This document shows positions 33,347-41,622 of a stretch of 64,000 nucleotides of DNA, piece after piece. The stretch spans positions 496,001 to 560,000 of the forward strand of contig NZ_JAHFVK010000001.1 in assembly GCF_018599195.1 (NCBI RefSeq). The letters are read 5' to 3'. Position 1 is the stretch's first letter; every line of letters begins with the position of its first letter. The notes under the pieces were generated by a model. It was not told the origin of the DNA. It made no database searches and saw only the letters and a list, made by a program, of their open reading frames with translations. A program made the position numbers and the translations under genes. The DNA comes from Croceibacterium selenioxidans. GTDB lineage: Bacteria > Pseudomonadota > Alphaproteobacteria > Sphingomonadales > Sphingomonadaceae.

Positions 33347-33637
33347 ATGAGACCGATCGAAACATCAGGGCTGAGCGGGATAACTCCCCGCATAACGGGA
33401 GCGGGGGCCACCCCCGTGAACGCGGTTGCGCGTGTGCGGCCCGTCGAATCCCGCGAACAGGAAGGGCTCGGCGAAGTGGCTCTTTCCGCAGCTTCCGCCG
33501 GCGAGTCCGCGCCCGTCGATATCGATCGCGTCGAGCAAATCCGCCAGGCGATCGAGGAAGGTCACTATCCCATCGTGCCGATGAAAGTCGCTGACGCGAT
33601 GATCGCCGCCGGCATCCTTCTCAGGACCAAACCATGA
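33347..33637 (+). CDS. flgM: Anti-sigma-28 factor FlgM
   Basis: Binds and inhibits FliA until the hook is complete, when it is exported through the flagellum. The 96-residue product has the disordered N-terminal half rich in Gly, Thr and Ala, and the C-terminal FliA-binding part DRVEQIRQAIEEGHYPIVPMKVADAMI (in pieces). The ATG at 33347 has GGAG seven bases upstream; the frame start at 33323 (8 more residues, Arg-rich) is unlikely. flgN follows with a four-base overlap. Confidence 0.93.
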   Translation: MRPIETSGLSGITPRITGAGATPVNAVARVRPVESREQEGLGEVALSAASAGESAPVDIDRVEQIRQAIEEGHYPIVPMKVADAMIAAGILLRTKP

Positions 33638-33969
33638 GCAACCCGGCCCTTCGCGAAAGTCTGCGGCAAATGTTTGCCCTACTCGAGGCAGAACGGCAGG
33701 CCCTTGCCGCCATCGACCTCGAACGTATCGTTACCTGTGCCGACGGCAAGATGACCCTGTGCGACGCCATCGAGGGCCGCGGCGCGGAGCTTGATGAGGA
33801 AAGCCGGGGGATTCTCGACTCCGTCCTTCGCCTTAACGACGTAAACCGGAAGCTGCGCAACCTGATCGCCGCCAACGTGCAATCGCGCCTTACGGCCTTG
33901 AGCGGCGGAAACTCGGTATACGAGGCTCGCCGCACTCCCCGGCAAAGGGAAATTCCCGCCCGCGCCTAG
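33634..33969 (+). CDS. flgN: Flagellar export chaperone FlgN
   Basis: Cytoplasmic chaperone for the junction proteins FlgK and FlgL. The 111-residue product is mostly helical (LRQMFALLEAERQALAAIDLERIV, with a later ILDSVLRLNDVNRKLRNLIAAN, in pieces), of typical FlgN length. The family has low identity, so the flgM-flgN order is the main support. The start overlaps flgM by four bases. Confidence 0.82.
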   Translation: MSNPALRESLRQMFALLEAERQALAAIDLERIVTCADGKMTLCDAIEGRGAELDEESRGILDSVLRLNDVNRKLRNLIAANVQSRLTALSGGNSVYEARRTPRQREIPARA

Positions 33970-33971
33970 TT

Positions 33972-33987
33972 TGGCACGGATCATGCT
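33972..33987 (+). promoter_or_regulatory. Sigma-54 promoter before the transglycosylase-flhA-fliA operon
   Basis: TGGCACGGATCATGCT: GG at 33973-33974 and GC at 33985-33986 are exactly ten bases apart, and all consensus positions match except A for T before TGC. The start is expected near 33998. It begins three bases past the flgN stop. Confidence 0.8.
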
Positions 33988-33990
33988 GAA

Positions 33991-34015
33991 CCCGGATCGA
34001 GTTTTCCGATCCGGG
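33991..34015 (+). promoter_or_regulatory. Hairpin that overlaps the ribosome site of the transglycosylase gene
   Basis: CCCGGATCG at 33991-33999 pairs perfectly with CGATCCGGG at 34007-34015, nine base pairs with a seven-base loop. The right arm includes part of the G-run (34013-34017) that is the only candidate ribosome site for the GTG at 34023. There is no T-tail. The left arm lies mostly upstream of the expected sigma-54 transcript start at 33998. Confidence 0.6.
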
Positions 34016-34022
34016 GGTAACA

Positions 34023-34853
34023 GTGCCTGAAGTCAGTTCTGTGCAGCGAAGCGATGTTCGTGCGGCGATTGCCCGCGCGTCCGCCGCTACAGGAGTCAAT
34101 TTCGACTACCTGCTCGCTCAGGCCAAGATCGAGTCCGCCTTCGATCCCAGCGCCCGCGCCTCGACCTCGAGCGCGGCGGGCCTATTCCAGTTCACTGCCG
34201 GCACCTGGCTCGAGACGCTCGACCGGCACGGTGCGCGCCACGGGCTCAGCTGGGCCGACGCCGCGATCTCCCGCTCAGGCGGACGCGCGGGAATCGATGA
34301 TCCGACGATGCGGGCGCAAGTGATGAACTTGCGCTTCGATCCGGACGCCTCGGCCCTGATGGCCGCCGAACTGGCTCGCGACAACGCGACCGAACTGCGC
34401 GGGGTCCTGGGCCGCGAGCCTGATTCCGCCGAACTCTACCTGGCGCACTTCATGGGAGCCGGAGGGGCTCGCTCGTTCCTCACGGCGCTTCAAAACAACC
34501 CTGGACAGTCGGCGGCGGATCTCTTTCCCGAATCCGCGTCGGCCAATCGCCCGATCTTCTACGACAACGGCCGGCCCCGTTCGGTCGGCGAGGTCATGGA
34601 CCTCATGCGGAACAAGGTTTCCTCGGCCATGGAAGGCGGCTTCGACGGGTTCTCCGGCGGACGCTACTATTCGCCGCAGTCGTCCTTCCAGGCCGCGTCC
34701 TACAGCCGCTCGGCGGCACCCGAGCAGCCGCAGCGCATCCCCTCCATGGCGGACACGCTGCAGGCGACCTTCGGTTCCACTGCGAACCTGCCTGGCAAGG
34801 CCGGTGAACGCGTCGAGAAAGCCTACTCCGCATTCAGGACATTCGGGCTGTGA
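34023..34853 (+). CDS. Lytic transglycosylase (SltF-like) of the flagellar cluster
   Basis: Predicted peptidoglycan lyase that would open the wall for the rod, replacing the muramidase half missing from FlgJ. The 276-residue product has the SLT fold near the N-terminus: catalytic Glu37 in QAKIESAFDPSA, then SAAGLFQFTAGTW, and ELYLAHFMGAGGA further on. No signal peptide is visible, so export may be through the flagellar apparatus or by another route. The C-terminal third is rich in Ser, Tyr and Pro and of unknown role. It begins with GTG after GGGGG; the stop overlaps the flhA GTG. SltF of Rhodobacter is the nearest described analogue in role. Confidence 0.85.
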   Translation: MPEVSSVQRSDVRAAIARASAATGVNFDYLLAQAKIESAFDPSARASTSSAAGLFQFTAGTWLETLDRHGARHGLSWADAAISRSGGRAGIDDPTMRAQVMNLRFDPDASALMAAELARDNATELRGVLGREPDSAELYLAHFMGAGGARSFLTALQNNPGQSAADLFPESASANRPIFYDNGRPRSVGEVMDLMRNKVSSAMEGGFDGFSGGRYYSPQSSFQAASYSRSAAPEQPQRIPSMADTLQATFGSTANLPGKAGERVEKAYSAFRTFGL

Positions 34854-36982
34854 ACGCGCTTCGTTCGATCCTGACGCCGTCGCTCGCCCTGCCGGTGGGC
34901 ATCCTGACGATCATCGTGCTGATGGTCGTGCCGATCCCGGCGATGATGCTCGACGTCTTCTTCGTGCTCAACATCGCCTTGTCGGTCGCGATCCTGATGG
35001 CAGCGATCAACTCGGAAAAGCCGCTCGACTTCTCGTCCTTTCCCTCCGTTCTGCTCTTCGCCACCCTATTGAGGCTGGCGCTCAACGTCGCTTCGACCCG
35101 TGTGGTCCTGATGAACGGCCACGAGGGCGAAGCCGCGGCGGGTAAGGTGATCGAGGCTTTCGGGGCCTTCCTGATCGGCGGCAACTTCGCCGTCGGCCTG
35201 TTCGTATTCATGATCCTGATGATCATCAACCTGGTCGTCGTGACCAAGGGCGCCGGCCGCGTGTCCGAAGTGTCCGCGCGCTTCACCCTCGACGCCTTGC
35301 CCGGCAAGCAGATGGCGATCGACGCCGATCTCGCGGCAGGCCTCATGACCGCTGCCGAAGCCAAGGCCCGCCGCCGCGAAGTGGCGACCGAGGCCGATTT
35401 CTACGGCTCGATGGATGGCGCCAGCAAGTTCGTGAAGGGCGACGCGATCGCTGCCCTGCTGATCCTGTTCGTCAACCTCGTCGCGGGTCTCATCCTTGGC
35501 GTCGTGAGCCACGGCCTGTCGCTTGCCGATGCCGGTGCGCTTTATGTCACACTGGCCGTGGGCGACGCGCTGGTCGCCTCCATTCCGGCCCTGCTGCTGT
35601 CGATTGCGGCCGCCGTTATCGTCACGCGAGTTTCGGACAGCCGCGACCTTACCGGCCAGATCAGCGGCCAGCTTTCGGACCCGCGCATCTGGTTGCCTGT
35701 GGCCTGCATTCTCGGCGCGATGGGAATGATCCCGGCGATGCCGCAGACCATCTTCTGGCCGCTTTCCCTGGGGGCCTTCTGGCTGTGGAAGTCGCTCGGC
35801 CGCCGTGCCCGGACCGCTGCCGTGGTCGAAGAGCCCAAGCCGGTGACCGATCCGTCGCGCATCTCGATCGAGGAGATTTCGGAACAGACGCTTGTCACGA
35901 TCGAACTGGGCTATGGCCTGGTTCATCTGGCCGACGACCGGAAGGGCGCCCCGCTCGTGGCGCGCCTTACGGGCCTGCGGCGGCAACTTTGCCAGACCTT
36001 TGGTTTCGTCGTCCCGCGTTTCCGCGTTCGCGACTCCTTCGATCTGGCGCCCGATCATTATCGCGTCCTGCTTGGCGGCGCGCCGCTCGGCTCGGCCCAG
36101 ATCCGTACCAACCGAGTTCTCGCCATCGATACCGGAGACGCCAAGCCCAATGACCAGATCGTGGGCGAGGCGACGTTCGACCCCAGCTTCGGCTGCCCGG
36201 CGCTGTGGATCGATCCAAACAATCGCGACCTCGCGGTGGCCGAAGGCTATCTCGTGGTCGACATAGAGAGTGTCATCGCGACCCACGTGAACCAGCTGCT
36301 CGCCGCGCGGCCGCAGGAACTGCTGGGACCCGATCAGGTCCGCGAGCTGCTCGACTCGGTGCGCGAGAACAACGCTCAGCTGGTCGATACGATCACACCG
36401 CAACCGCTATCGCTCGCTGCGATCACCCGCGTGATGCGCTCGCTCCTGGCCGACGGCATTCCGTTGGCTCACCCGCTGCCGGTTCTGTCCAGTCTCTCGC
36501 AAGCCGCGCAACAGACGACCGACCACGATCGCCTGATCGATATGATCCGTGCCGACCTGGGTGGTATGATCGTGGGCCAGATCTGCGCGCCAGATCAGCG
36601 CCTCCCGGTCATAACGCTCGCCGCCGATCTCGAAGAGATGGTCGTCGGAGGCATGCAGGATCCGGGCACCGGCCAAGTCATCATCGAGCCCGACCTTGCT
36701 CGTTCGCTCGGAGAGCGCGTGGCTGCAATTGTCGCCTCCCGTCAGCCGGGCGAGGGCGCTCCAGCCCTGGTCGTCCAGCAGCGGGCCCGCCGACCGCTAA
36801 CCGCCTTGCTCAAGCTTCGTGCCCCGGGCTGCCTGGTGATCTCGATCCATGAGCTTCCCGTGACGCAGCCGATCGAAGTGATCGCCGTGATCGGGGACGA
36901 CAATGCCCTGGCGGCGCACCAGGCGCCGGAATCGCATCAAACACAGAACAACGAACCCGACAGGGAGACTTTGGCCGCATGA
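34850..36982 (+). CDS. flhA: Flagellar export gate protein FlhA
   Basis: Largest export gate component, with eight predicted membrane helices in the first 320 residues and a cytoplasmic domain that docks chaperone-cargo pairs. The 710-residue product has the family FHIPEP-region features: VVPIPAMMLDVFFVLNIALSV, VFMILMIINLVVVTKGAGRVSEVSARF and FTLDALPGKQMAIDADL (each in part). It starts with GTG overlapping the stop of the preceding gene, and ends overlapping fliA by four bases. Encoding flhA apart from flhB is usual in polar systems. Confidence 0.97.
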   Translation: MNALRSILTPSLALPVGILTIIVLMVVPIPAMMLDVFFVLNIALSVAILMAAINSEKPLDFSSFPSVLLFATLLRLALNVASTRVVLMNGHEGEAAAGKVIEAFGAFLIGGNFAVGLFVFMILMIINLVVVTKGAGRVSEVSARFTLDALPGKQMAIDADLAAGLMTAAEAKARRREVATEADFYGSMDGASKFVKGDAIAALLILFVNLVAGLILGVVSHGLSLADAGALYVTLAVGDALVASIPALLLSIAAAVIVTRVSDSRDLTGQISGQLSDPRIWLPVACILGAMGMIPAMPQTIFWPLSLGAFWLWKSLGRRARTAAVVEEPKPVTDPSRISIEEISEQTLVTIELGYGLVHLADDRKGAPLVARLTGLRRQLCQTFGFVVPRFRVRDSFDLAPDHYRVLLGGAPLGSAQIRTNRVLAIDTGDAKPNDQIVGEATFDPSFGCPALWIDPNNRDLAVAEGYLVVDIESVIATHVNQLLAARPQELLGPDQVRELLDSVRENNAQLVDTITPQPLSLAAITRVMRSLLADGIPLAHPLPVLSSLSQAAQQTTDHDRLIDMIRADLGGMIVGQICAPDQRLPVITLAADLEEMVVGGMQDPGTGQVIIEPDLARSLGERVAAIVASRQPGEGAPALVVQQRARRPLTALLKLRAPGCLVISIHELPVTQPIEVIAVIGDDNALAAHQAPESHQTQNNEPDRETLAA

Positions 36983-37695
36983 TCCAGGATCACACCCGTT
37001 TTTCGGCTGCGAAAGCCTACTCAGTTCAAGTGGGCGACCGGGTCTCCCGGTTCCTGCCCATGGTGCGCAAGCTCGCTTGGCACCTTTCGGGCAGCGCCGG
37101 CCCCTCGCTCGATGTCGAGGACTTGATGCAGGCTGGGCTCGTAGCGCTTACCGAGTGCGCCCAGCGCCACGAAGGACCGAGCGAGGATGGTTTTGCCGCC
37201 TATGCCAAGTTGCGGGTCAGGGGCGCGATGGTGGACTTGCTCCGCGCGTCTTCTCCCGAAGCGAGGGGCGCGCGCGCCAACAGGCGGAAGGTCGAGCAGA
37301 CGCAACAGCAGCTCCGGCTCAAGCTGAAGCGCGTCCCGACCGCTGCGGAAACCGCAGCCGCGCTTGGCCTGACGCTCGCGGAGTTCGAGAAGCTGCGCAC
37401 CGACGCGGCAGTGATCCAGCTCGACTCGATCGACGAATGTTATTCGGACACCTCTTCGGTGTTCGCGTCAGATGACGAGGGTGCCGAAGCGATACTTCTC
37501 GAAGCCGAGGATCGTGCACGCCTGATCGACGAGATCACGGCCTTGCCTGAACGGCTGCAGCTCGTGATCCAGCTCTACTTCGTGGAGGAACTGAACCTGT
37601 CGGAGATCGCCCAGGTGCTCAACGTCAGCATCCCGCGTGTGCATCAGCTCAAGGCTACGGCTCTCGACAAGCTGAAGTTGTCGCTGGCGGCGTGA
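36979..37695 (+). CDS. fliA: Flagellar sigma factor FliA (sigma-28)
   Basis: RNA polymerase sigma factor for late flagellar genes, inhibited by FlgM. The 238-residue product has region 2 (LMQAGLVALTECAQRH, YAKLRVRGAMVDLLRAS), region 3 (VPTAAETAAALGLTLAEF) and region 4 with the helix-turn-helix NLSEIAQVLNVSIPRVHQL. Length is typical. Its start overlaps flhA by four bases. Likely targets within the window are flagellin, fliD-fliS and perhaps flgM. Confidence 0.97.
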   Translation: MIQDHTRFSAAKAYSVQVGDRVSRFLPMVRKLAWHLSGSAGPSLDVEDLMQAGLVALTECAQRHEGPSEDGFAAYAKLRVRGAMVDLLRASSPEARGARANRRKVEQTQQQLRLKLKRVPTAAETAAALGLTLAEFEKLRTDAAVIQLDSIDECYSDTSSVFASDDEGAEAILLEAEDRARLIDEITALPERLQLVIQLYFVEELNLSEIAQVLNVSIPRVHQLKATALDKLKLSLAA

Positions 37696-37700
37696 GGATT

Positions 37701-37720
37701 CCCTCCCGCGCGCGGGAGGG
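37701..37720. terminator. Perfect 20-base palindrome between convergent fliA and rarD-like genes
   Basis: CCCTCCCGCG at 37701-37710 is the exact reverse complement of CGCGGGAGGG at 37711-37720. It lies five bases after the fliA stop and 11 before the stop of the convergent gene. It can act as a two-way terminator, but has no T-run; such GC palindromes are also often dispersed repeats. Confidence 0.55.
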
Positions 37721-37731
37721 GAGACAGGCGT

Positions 37732-38664
37732 TCAATGAGCCTCGGACGCACTCCGACGGCGTAGCAGGTCCCACACAAACAAACCCGCCGCGGCCCAGAT
37801 CGCCACGAAACAGGCGAGCTGAGCCGGCCGCAGTTTCTCGCCGAATACCAGCAGGCCGATCAGGAAAACGATGGTTGGCGAAATAAACTGCAGGAAGCCC
37901 AGGACCGTATAAGGCATCCGCCTGGCCGCGATGGCGAACCAGATCAGCGGTATCGCAGTCATGGGCCCGGCCCAGGCGATCGCGGCGGTCTCCAGTGTAT
38001 CGCGCCCAATGACGGTTCCCGCCGGGCTGGCAGCGTACCAGCTGACGATGGCCACGGCCGGCAGCAACAACAGCAGCGATTCGATCGTGAGGCCCACCAG
38101 CGCCCCGGCCGCCACGGTCTTGCGCAACAGGCCGTAGATGCCGAAGCTCAGCGCCATCGACAGGCTCAGCCACAAGGTCGTCAGGGCCCCGATGGCCAGG
38201 GCGGTGACTCCGACGCCTGCCAGGAGAAGCGCACACCACTGGATGCGGTTGAGCCGCTCTCCCAGTACGACGAGGCCCATGAGCATCATGGCCAGCGGCA
38301 GGATGTAATACCCTAGGCTCGCGGCATAGACATGCTCGGTCTGGATCGCCCAGACGTAGAGCGACCAGTTGACTCCGATCAGGGCGGCACTGGCCAGCAG
38401 CGTCAGCAGCGCCCGGCGGTCGGCCAGGACGGCCCGCAATTCACCCCAACCGTCATTCCCGCGGTTATGCGACCAGGTGAGGAAAACGAGGCACAAGGGC
38501 AGAGTGAAGATGATCCGCCACGCCACGAATTCAATCGGCGGCACCTGGTGCACCAGCAACAGATAGAGGGGCATCGAGCCCCAGAACGCGTGCGCGCCAA
38601 GGGCGTAGGGTAGACCACTGCGATGCTGTTCCGAGTGCCCGTTCACTGGCTGTCGGTTAGGCAC
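37732..38664 (-). CDS. rarD: RarD/EamA family permease
   Basis: Inner-membrane transporter of the drug/metabolite superfamily with ten predicted membrane helices. The core matches RarD: an early GAHAFWGSMPLYLLLVHQVPP, EFVAWRIIFTLPLCLVFL, GVNWSLYVWAIQTEHVYAASLGYYI and ISPTIVFLIGLLVFGE (each in part). The substrate is unknown; a chloramphenicol link is only from the name. The start is uncertain: in-frame TTG 38682, GTG 38664 and GTG 38646 all lack a good ribosome site; I list 38664. It is convergent with fliA and is not part of the flagellar cluster. Confidence 0.85.
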   Translation of the reverse strand: MPNRQPVNGHSEQHRSGLPYALGAHAFWGSMPLYLLLVHQVPPIEFVAWRIIFTLPLCLVFLTWSHNRGNDGWGELRAVLADRRALLTLLASAALIGVNWSLYVWAIQTEHVYAASLGYYILPLAMMLMGLVVLGERLNRIQWCALLLAGVGVTALAIGALTTLWLSLSMALSFGIYGLLRKTVAAGALVGLTIESLLLLLPAVAIVSWYAASPAGTVIGRDTLETAAIAWAGPMTAIPLIWFAIAARRMPYTVLGFLQFISPTIVFLIGLLVFGEKLRPAQLACFVAIWAAAGLFVWDLLRRRSASEAH

Positions 38665-38782
38665 GAAGTCACTTTTCGACAAGCCGTTCGAAAAAAATGC
38701 GATCCTTTCAGACAGGTTGTCGTCCGTTCAGGATTCCGGGCTTAGGCATGAACCGTCACAAGAAGTTCAACGGAGCCGAGAC

Positions 38783-39199
38783 ATGAATAAGCTGTCCAAA
38801 AATATCACCCTCGCCATCGCTGCCCTCGGAATGACCGCTTCGGCGGTTCCGGCCATGGCCGCCGATTTCGGTCACGTCCGCACTGGGGTCAGTGCTGCTC
38901 CCAAAGAGGACAGCTGGAACCGCGATCGTCGCCATCATCGCGATGACCGCCGCTATCGCCAGTCGTACTACGGTGGTGAGCAAGTTAGCCGCAACACGCG
39001 GGTATGGCGCGGCAACGATGGGCGGACTTATTGCCGCAAGAAGGACGGCACTACGGGCCTGATCATCGGCGGTGCGGCCGGCGCTCTGCTCGGTCGCGAA
39101 GTCGACAGCAGCGGCGATCGCTCGCTCGGCACCATCCTCGGCGCCGCCGCCGGTGCCCTGATTGGTAAGAACCTCGATGACGGCGTGAAATGCCGTTGA
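38783..39199 (+). CDS. Glycine-zipper (2TM) surface or envelope protein
   Basis: Exported protein of 138 residues with a signal peptide (MNKLSKNITLAIAALGMTAS, cleavage after AMA), a charged middle rich in Arg, His and Asp (RDRRHHRDDRRYRQSYY), a Cys-containing WRGNDGRTYCRKKDGT stretch and a C-terminal glycine zipper GLIIGGAAGALLGR...ILGAAAGALIGKNL. The zipper is the Rick_17kDa_Anti type, often outer-membrane linked. The ATG at 38783 has GGAG eleven bases before it and defines the signal peptide; a longer frame to 38717 is ignored. Two hairpins follow the stop. Confidence 0.85.
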   Translation: MNKLSKNITLAIAALGMTASAVPAMAADFGHVRTGVSAAPKEDSWNRDRRHHRDDRRYRQSYYGGEQVSRNTRVWRGNDGRTYCRKKDGTTGLIIGGAAGALLGREVDSSGDRSLGTILGAAAGALIGKNLDDGVKCR

Positions 39200-39213
39200 T
39201 CCGACAACCCGAC

Positions 39214-39248
39214 AGCCGGAGCCCGCTGCTCCTGTAGCGGCTCCGGCT
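39214..39248 (+). terminator. Hairpin after the glycine-zipper gene
   Basis: AGCCGGAGCC at 39214-39223 pairs with GGCTCCGGCT at 39239-39248, with a possible three-base-pair extension (GCT/AGC) past a bulged C. No T-run follows. It starts 15 bases after the stop. Confidence 0.45.
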
Positions 39249-39290
39249 GGAGTGCGGCCCTTCGGGACGTGTTCATGAGGGATCGCGCCG

Positions 39291-39332
39291 AGGCGCTCGC
39301 GTGATGGATCCACGCGAGCGCCTTGTTCGTTT
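39291..39332 (+). terminator. Strong hairpin with T-rich tail, likely terminator
   Basis: AGGCGCTCGCGTG at 39291-39303 pairs without mismatch with CACGCGAGCGCCT at 39311-39323, a 13-base stem with a seven-base loop, followed by TGTTCGTTT. It is the second hairpin after the glycine-zipper gene and precedes the next gene by 45 bases. Confidence 0.7.
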
Positions 39333-39377
39333 CTCAGCCTAAACACTTTAGTTGCCAGTTTGCGCTAGGGCGCAGTG

Positions 39378-40100
39378 ATGTGTCTGAGCTTTCGAATCCT
39401 CCTGGCGACCTGCGCCCCGGTTCTGTTGTCGGCATGTGGTGGATCGGATGAGCTCGCGCGTGCCGACACGGAGCAAGACCCCGCCGTCACCACGGCCCTC
39501 AATCAACCGCTCAGCTACGACCCGGACCTCTCCGCCATGAACCGCGCCAATAGCGCGGCATCGCTACCTTGGCAGGATGGATCGCTGCCGACCGTGGACA
39601 GTGGGCCCGACGCGATCGAAGCCGCTCGGGCGGAGGCCCTCGGGTTGGTGGGCGGTGTCGGTCTCATGCGCAAGGCGCCGGAACCCGAGGATATTTCCGA
39701 CTCACTGGCTCCCGAATCCTCCCTGACGGCCGGCGCTCGGGCGGAGGTGGCGCCTGGAATCGATCCGGCTTGTGCGGGGCAAGTGAGTTACACCATGCAA
39801 TGGGCCGCCAAGATGCCGGCGGCGTTTCCGATCTACCCTCGGGGCGCCGTGCAGGAAGCAGCCGGGACCGATGCCGAGGGATGCGCTCTCCGCGTGGTCA
39901 ATTTCGTCACGCCTGTTCCATTGGACGAGGTGATGGACTTCTATTTCACGCGAGCCCGCAACGCCGGGCTTCCGGCCAGGCACGGCCTTCAAGGCGGCGA
40001 TAACGTGTTGGCGGGAAGCAACGGCACACGCTCGATCGTGGTCTATGCCCGCGAGTTACCCTCGGGCTTGGTCGAAGTGGACCTGGTGACGGCGGGCTAA
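39378..40100 (+). CDS. Predicted lipoprotein of unknown function
   Basis: Product of 240 residues with a lipoprotein signal peptide ending LLSAC, so it is probably anchored by its Cys. The middle is acidic and low in structure. The C-terminal half contains QVSYTMQWAAKMPAAFPIYP, VVNFVTPVPLDEVMDFYFTRA and a final SIVVYARELPSGLVEVDLVT, a pattern seen in sphingomonad lipoproteins that I cannot assign a role. I use the ATG at 39378; a GTG lies directly before it. It converges with astD, and the two stop codons overlap by four bases. Confidence 0.72.
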   Translation: MCLSFRILLATCAPVLLSACGGSDELARADTEQDPAVTTALNQPLSYDPDLSAMNRANSAASLPWQDGSLPTVDSGPDAIEAARAEALGLVGGVGLMRKAPEPEDISDSLAPESSLTAGARAEVAPGIDPACAGQVSYTMQWAAKMPAAFPIYPRGAVQEAAGTDAEGCALRVVNFVTPVPLDEVMDFYFTRARNAGLPARHGLQGGDNVLAGSNGTRSIVVYARELPSGLVEVDLVTAG

Positions 40101-41533
40101 GCCTCGCTTTTGGCCTTGCCGTCTTCGCGGAAGCCTACCCCGACACTGGCGCGCGGTTGCTCCATTTCGGTGCTCGCCACCGGATAGGCGCAGTAATCGG
40201 CGGCATAATAGGCGGCGGGCCGATGATTGCCCGACAGGCCTATCCCGCCAAACGGCGCGGCCGAAGAGGCGCCGTTGGTCGGCCGGTTCCAGTTGACGAT
40301 CCCGGCGCGGATTCCCGCCCAGAAGTGATCGTACTCTTCGGGTGTACCGCCGATCAACGAGGCTGAGAGTCCGAAGCGCGTATTGTTCGCCTCCGCGATC
40401 GCCTCGTCGAAGTCGTCGACCTTGATCACTTGCAGGATCGGACCGAACAGCTCGACGTCGGGCCGTTCGCTCAGCGCCGTGGTGTCGATCACCGCCGGTG
40501 TCACAAACGGCAGGCCTTCGAACGGCTGCTTCATGTGCGTCAGCGCCTTGCCGCCTTTCGAGATCAGGTAGACCACGCTCTCGGCGAGCTGGACGGCCGC
40601 CTGCATGTCGATGACCGGACCCATGAACGGCTGGGGATCGTCGAACGGTGCGCCGACGATGATCCGGCCAGTCAGCCGCTTCACCTCGGCAACGATCTTG
40701 TCGTACATGCTGGACTTGACGATCAGCCGACGGGCTGCGGTGCAACGTTGGCCGGCGGTGGTGAACGCCGATTGCACGATCAAGGCGGCAGCGTCGGTTA
40801 TCTTGGGCGTGTTCCACACCACGATCGGGTTGTTGCCGCCCATCTCCAGCGCGACGATCTTGCCCGGATTGCTCGCCATCTTGCGGTTGATCGCGATGCC
40901 GGCCTGGGCCGAACCGGTGAACAGCACGCCGTCGATGCCGTCATGGGCGACCAGCGCCTTGCCCTCGTCAGGTCCGCCGACAAGCAACTGGACCACGTCG
41001 GCGGGGACACCGGCCGCGTGGAAGCATTTGAGAAGGAACTCACCGGTCGCCGGGGTCTTTTCACTCGGCTTCAGGATCACGGCGTTGCCCGCGATCAGTG
41101 CTGGGACGATGTGGCCATTGGGGAGGTGGGCAGGGAAGTTATAGGGACCCAGCACGGCCATGACGCCGTGGGGCTTGTGCCGCAGCGCCTGTGAACCCTG
41201 CAGGGCGCTGTCGAGGCGTCTCTGTCCCGTCCGTTCACCATGAGCGCGGATCGAAATTTCGACCTTTGCGATGACCGCTTCCACTTCGGTCCGGCTTTCC
41301 CACAGCGGCTTGCCGGTCTCTCTCGCGATGAGCTGGGCGAACTCATCGAGGCGTTTGCGCACTTCGTTGGCGAAGCGGCGCATGAGTTCCATGCGCACGG
41401 CATTGGGTTCGGCCGCCCATTTGGGCCAGGCCAAACGGGCCCGCCCGACTACTTCGTCAACGTTACCTACCTGGCTACGCCAGAGTTCGGCACCCGTTGC
41501 CGGTTCGAAAGAGATGATCTCGGTTTCGCTCAC
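40097..41533 (-). CDS. astD: Succinylglutamate-semialdehyde dehydrogenase
   Basis: NAD-dependent aldehyde dehydrogenase that would oxidise N-succinylglutamate semialdehyde, the fourth step of the arginine succinyltransferase pathway. The 478-residue product has the ALDH pattern: GPYNFPAHLPNGHIVPAL, the GSAQAGIAI cofactor site, catalytic Glu in ALEMGGNNPIVVW and catalytic Cys in TTAGQRCTAARRLIV. NWNRPTNGASSAAPFGGIGLSGNH (in part) is typical of AstD. The other ast genes are not in the window, so its real pathway partners are unknown; a broader aldehyde dehydrogenase role is possible. Confidence 0.88.
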   Translation of the reverse strand: MSETEIISFEPATGAELWRSQVGNVDEVVGRARLAWPKWAAEPNAVRMELMRRFANEVRKRLDEFAQLIARETGKPLWESRTEVEAVIAKVEISIRAHGERTGQRRLDSALQGSQALRHKPHGVMAVLGPYNFPAHLPNGHIVPALIAGNAVILKPSEKTPATGEFLLKCFHAAGVPADVVQLLVGGPDEGKALVAHDGIDGVLFTGSAQAGIAINRKMASNPGKIVALEMGGNNPIVVWNTPKITDAAALIVQSAFTTAGQRCTAARRLIVKSSMYDKIVAEVKRLTGRIIVGAPFDDPQPFMGPVIDMQAAVQLAESVVYLISKGGKALTHMKQPFEGLPFVTPAVIDTTALSERPDVELFGPILQVIKVDDFDEAIAEANNTRFGLSASLIGGTPEEYDHFWAGIRAGIVNWNRPTNGASSAAPFGGIGLSGNHRPAAYYAADYCAYPVASTEMEQPRASVGVGFREDGKAKSEA

Positions 41534-41622
41534 GCGCGCTGTTTCACAGGGAAGGGGGGTCGATCACGGTAGATAGTCCCACTAGTCTCATCTTGCCAGT
41601 CCGCCAGATATTACAAAGCTCT

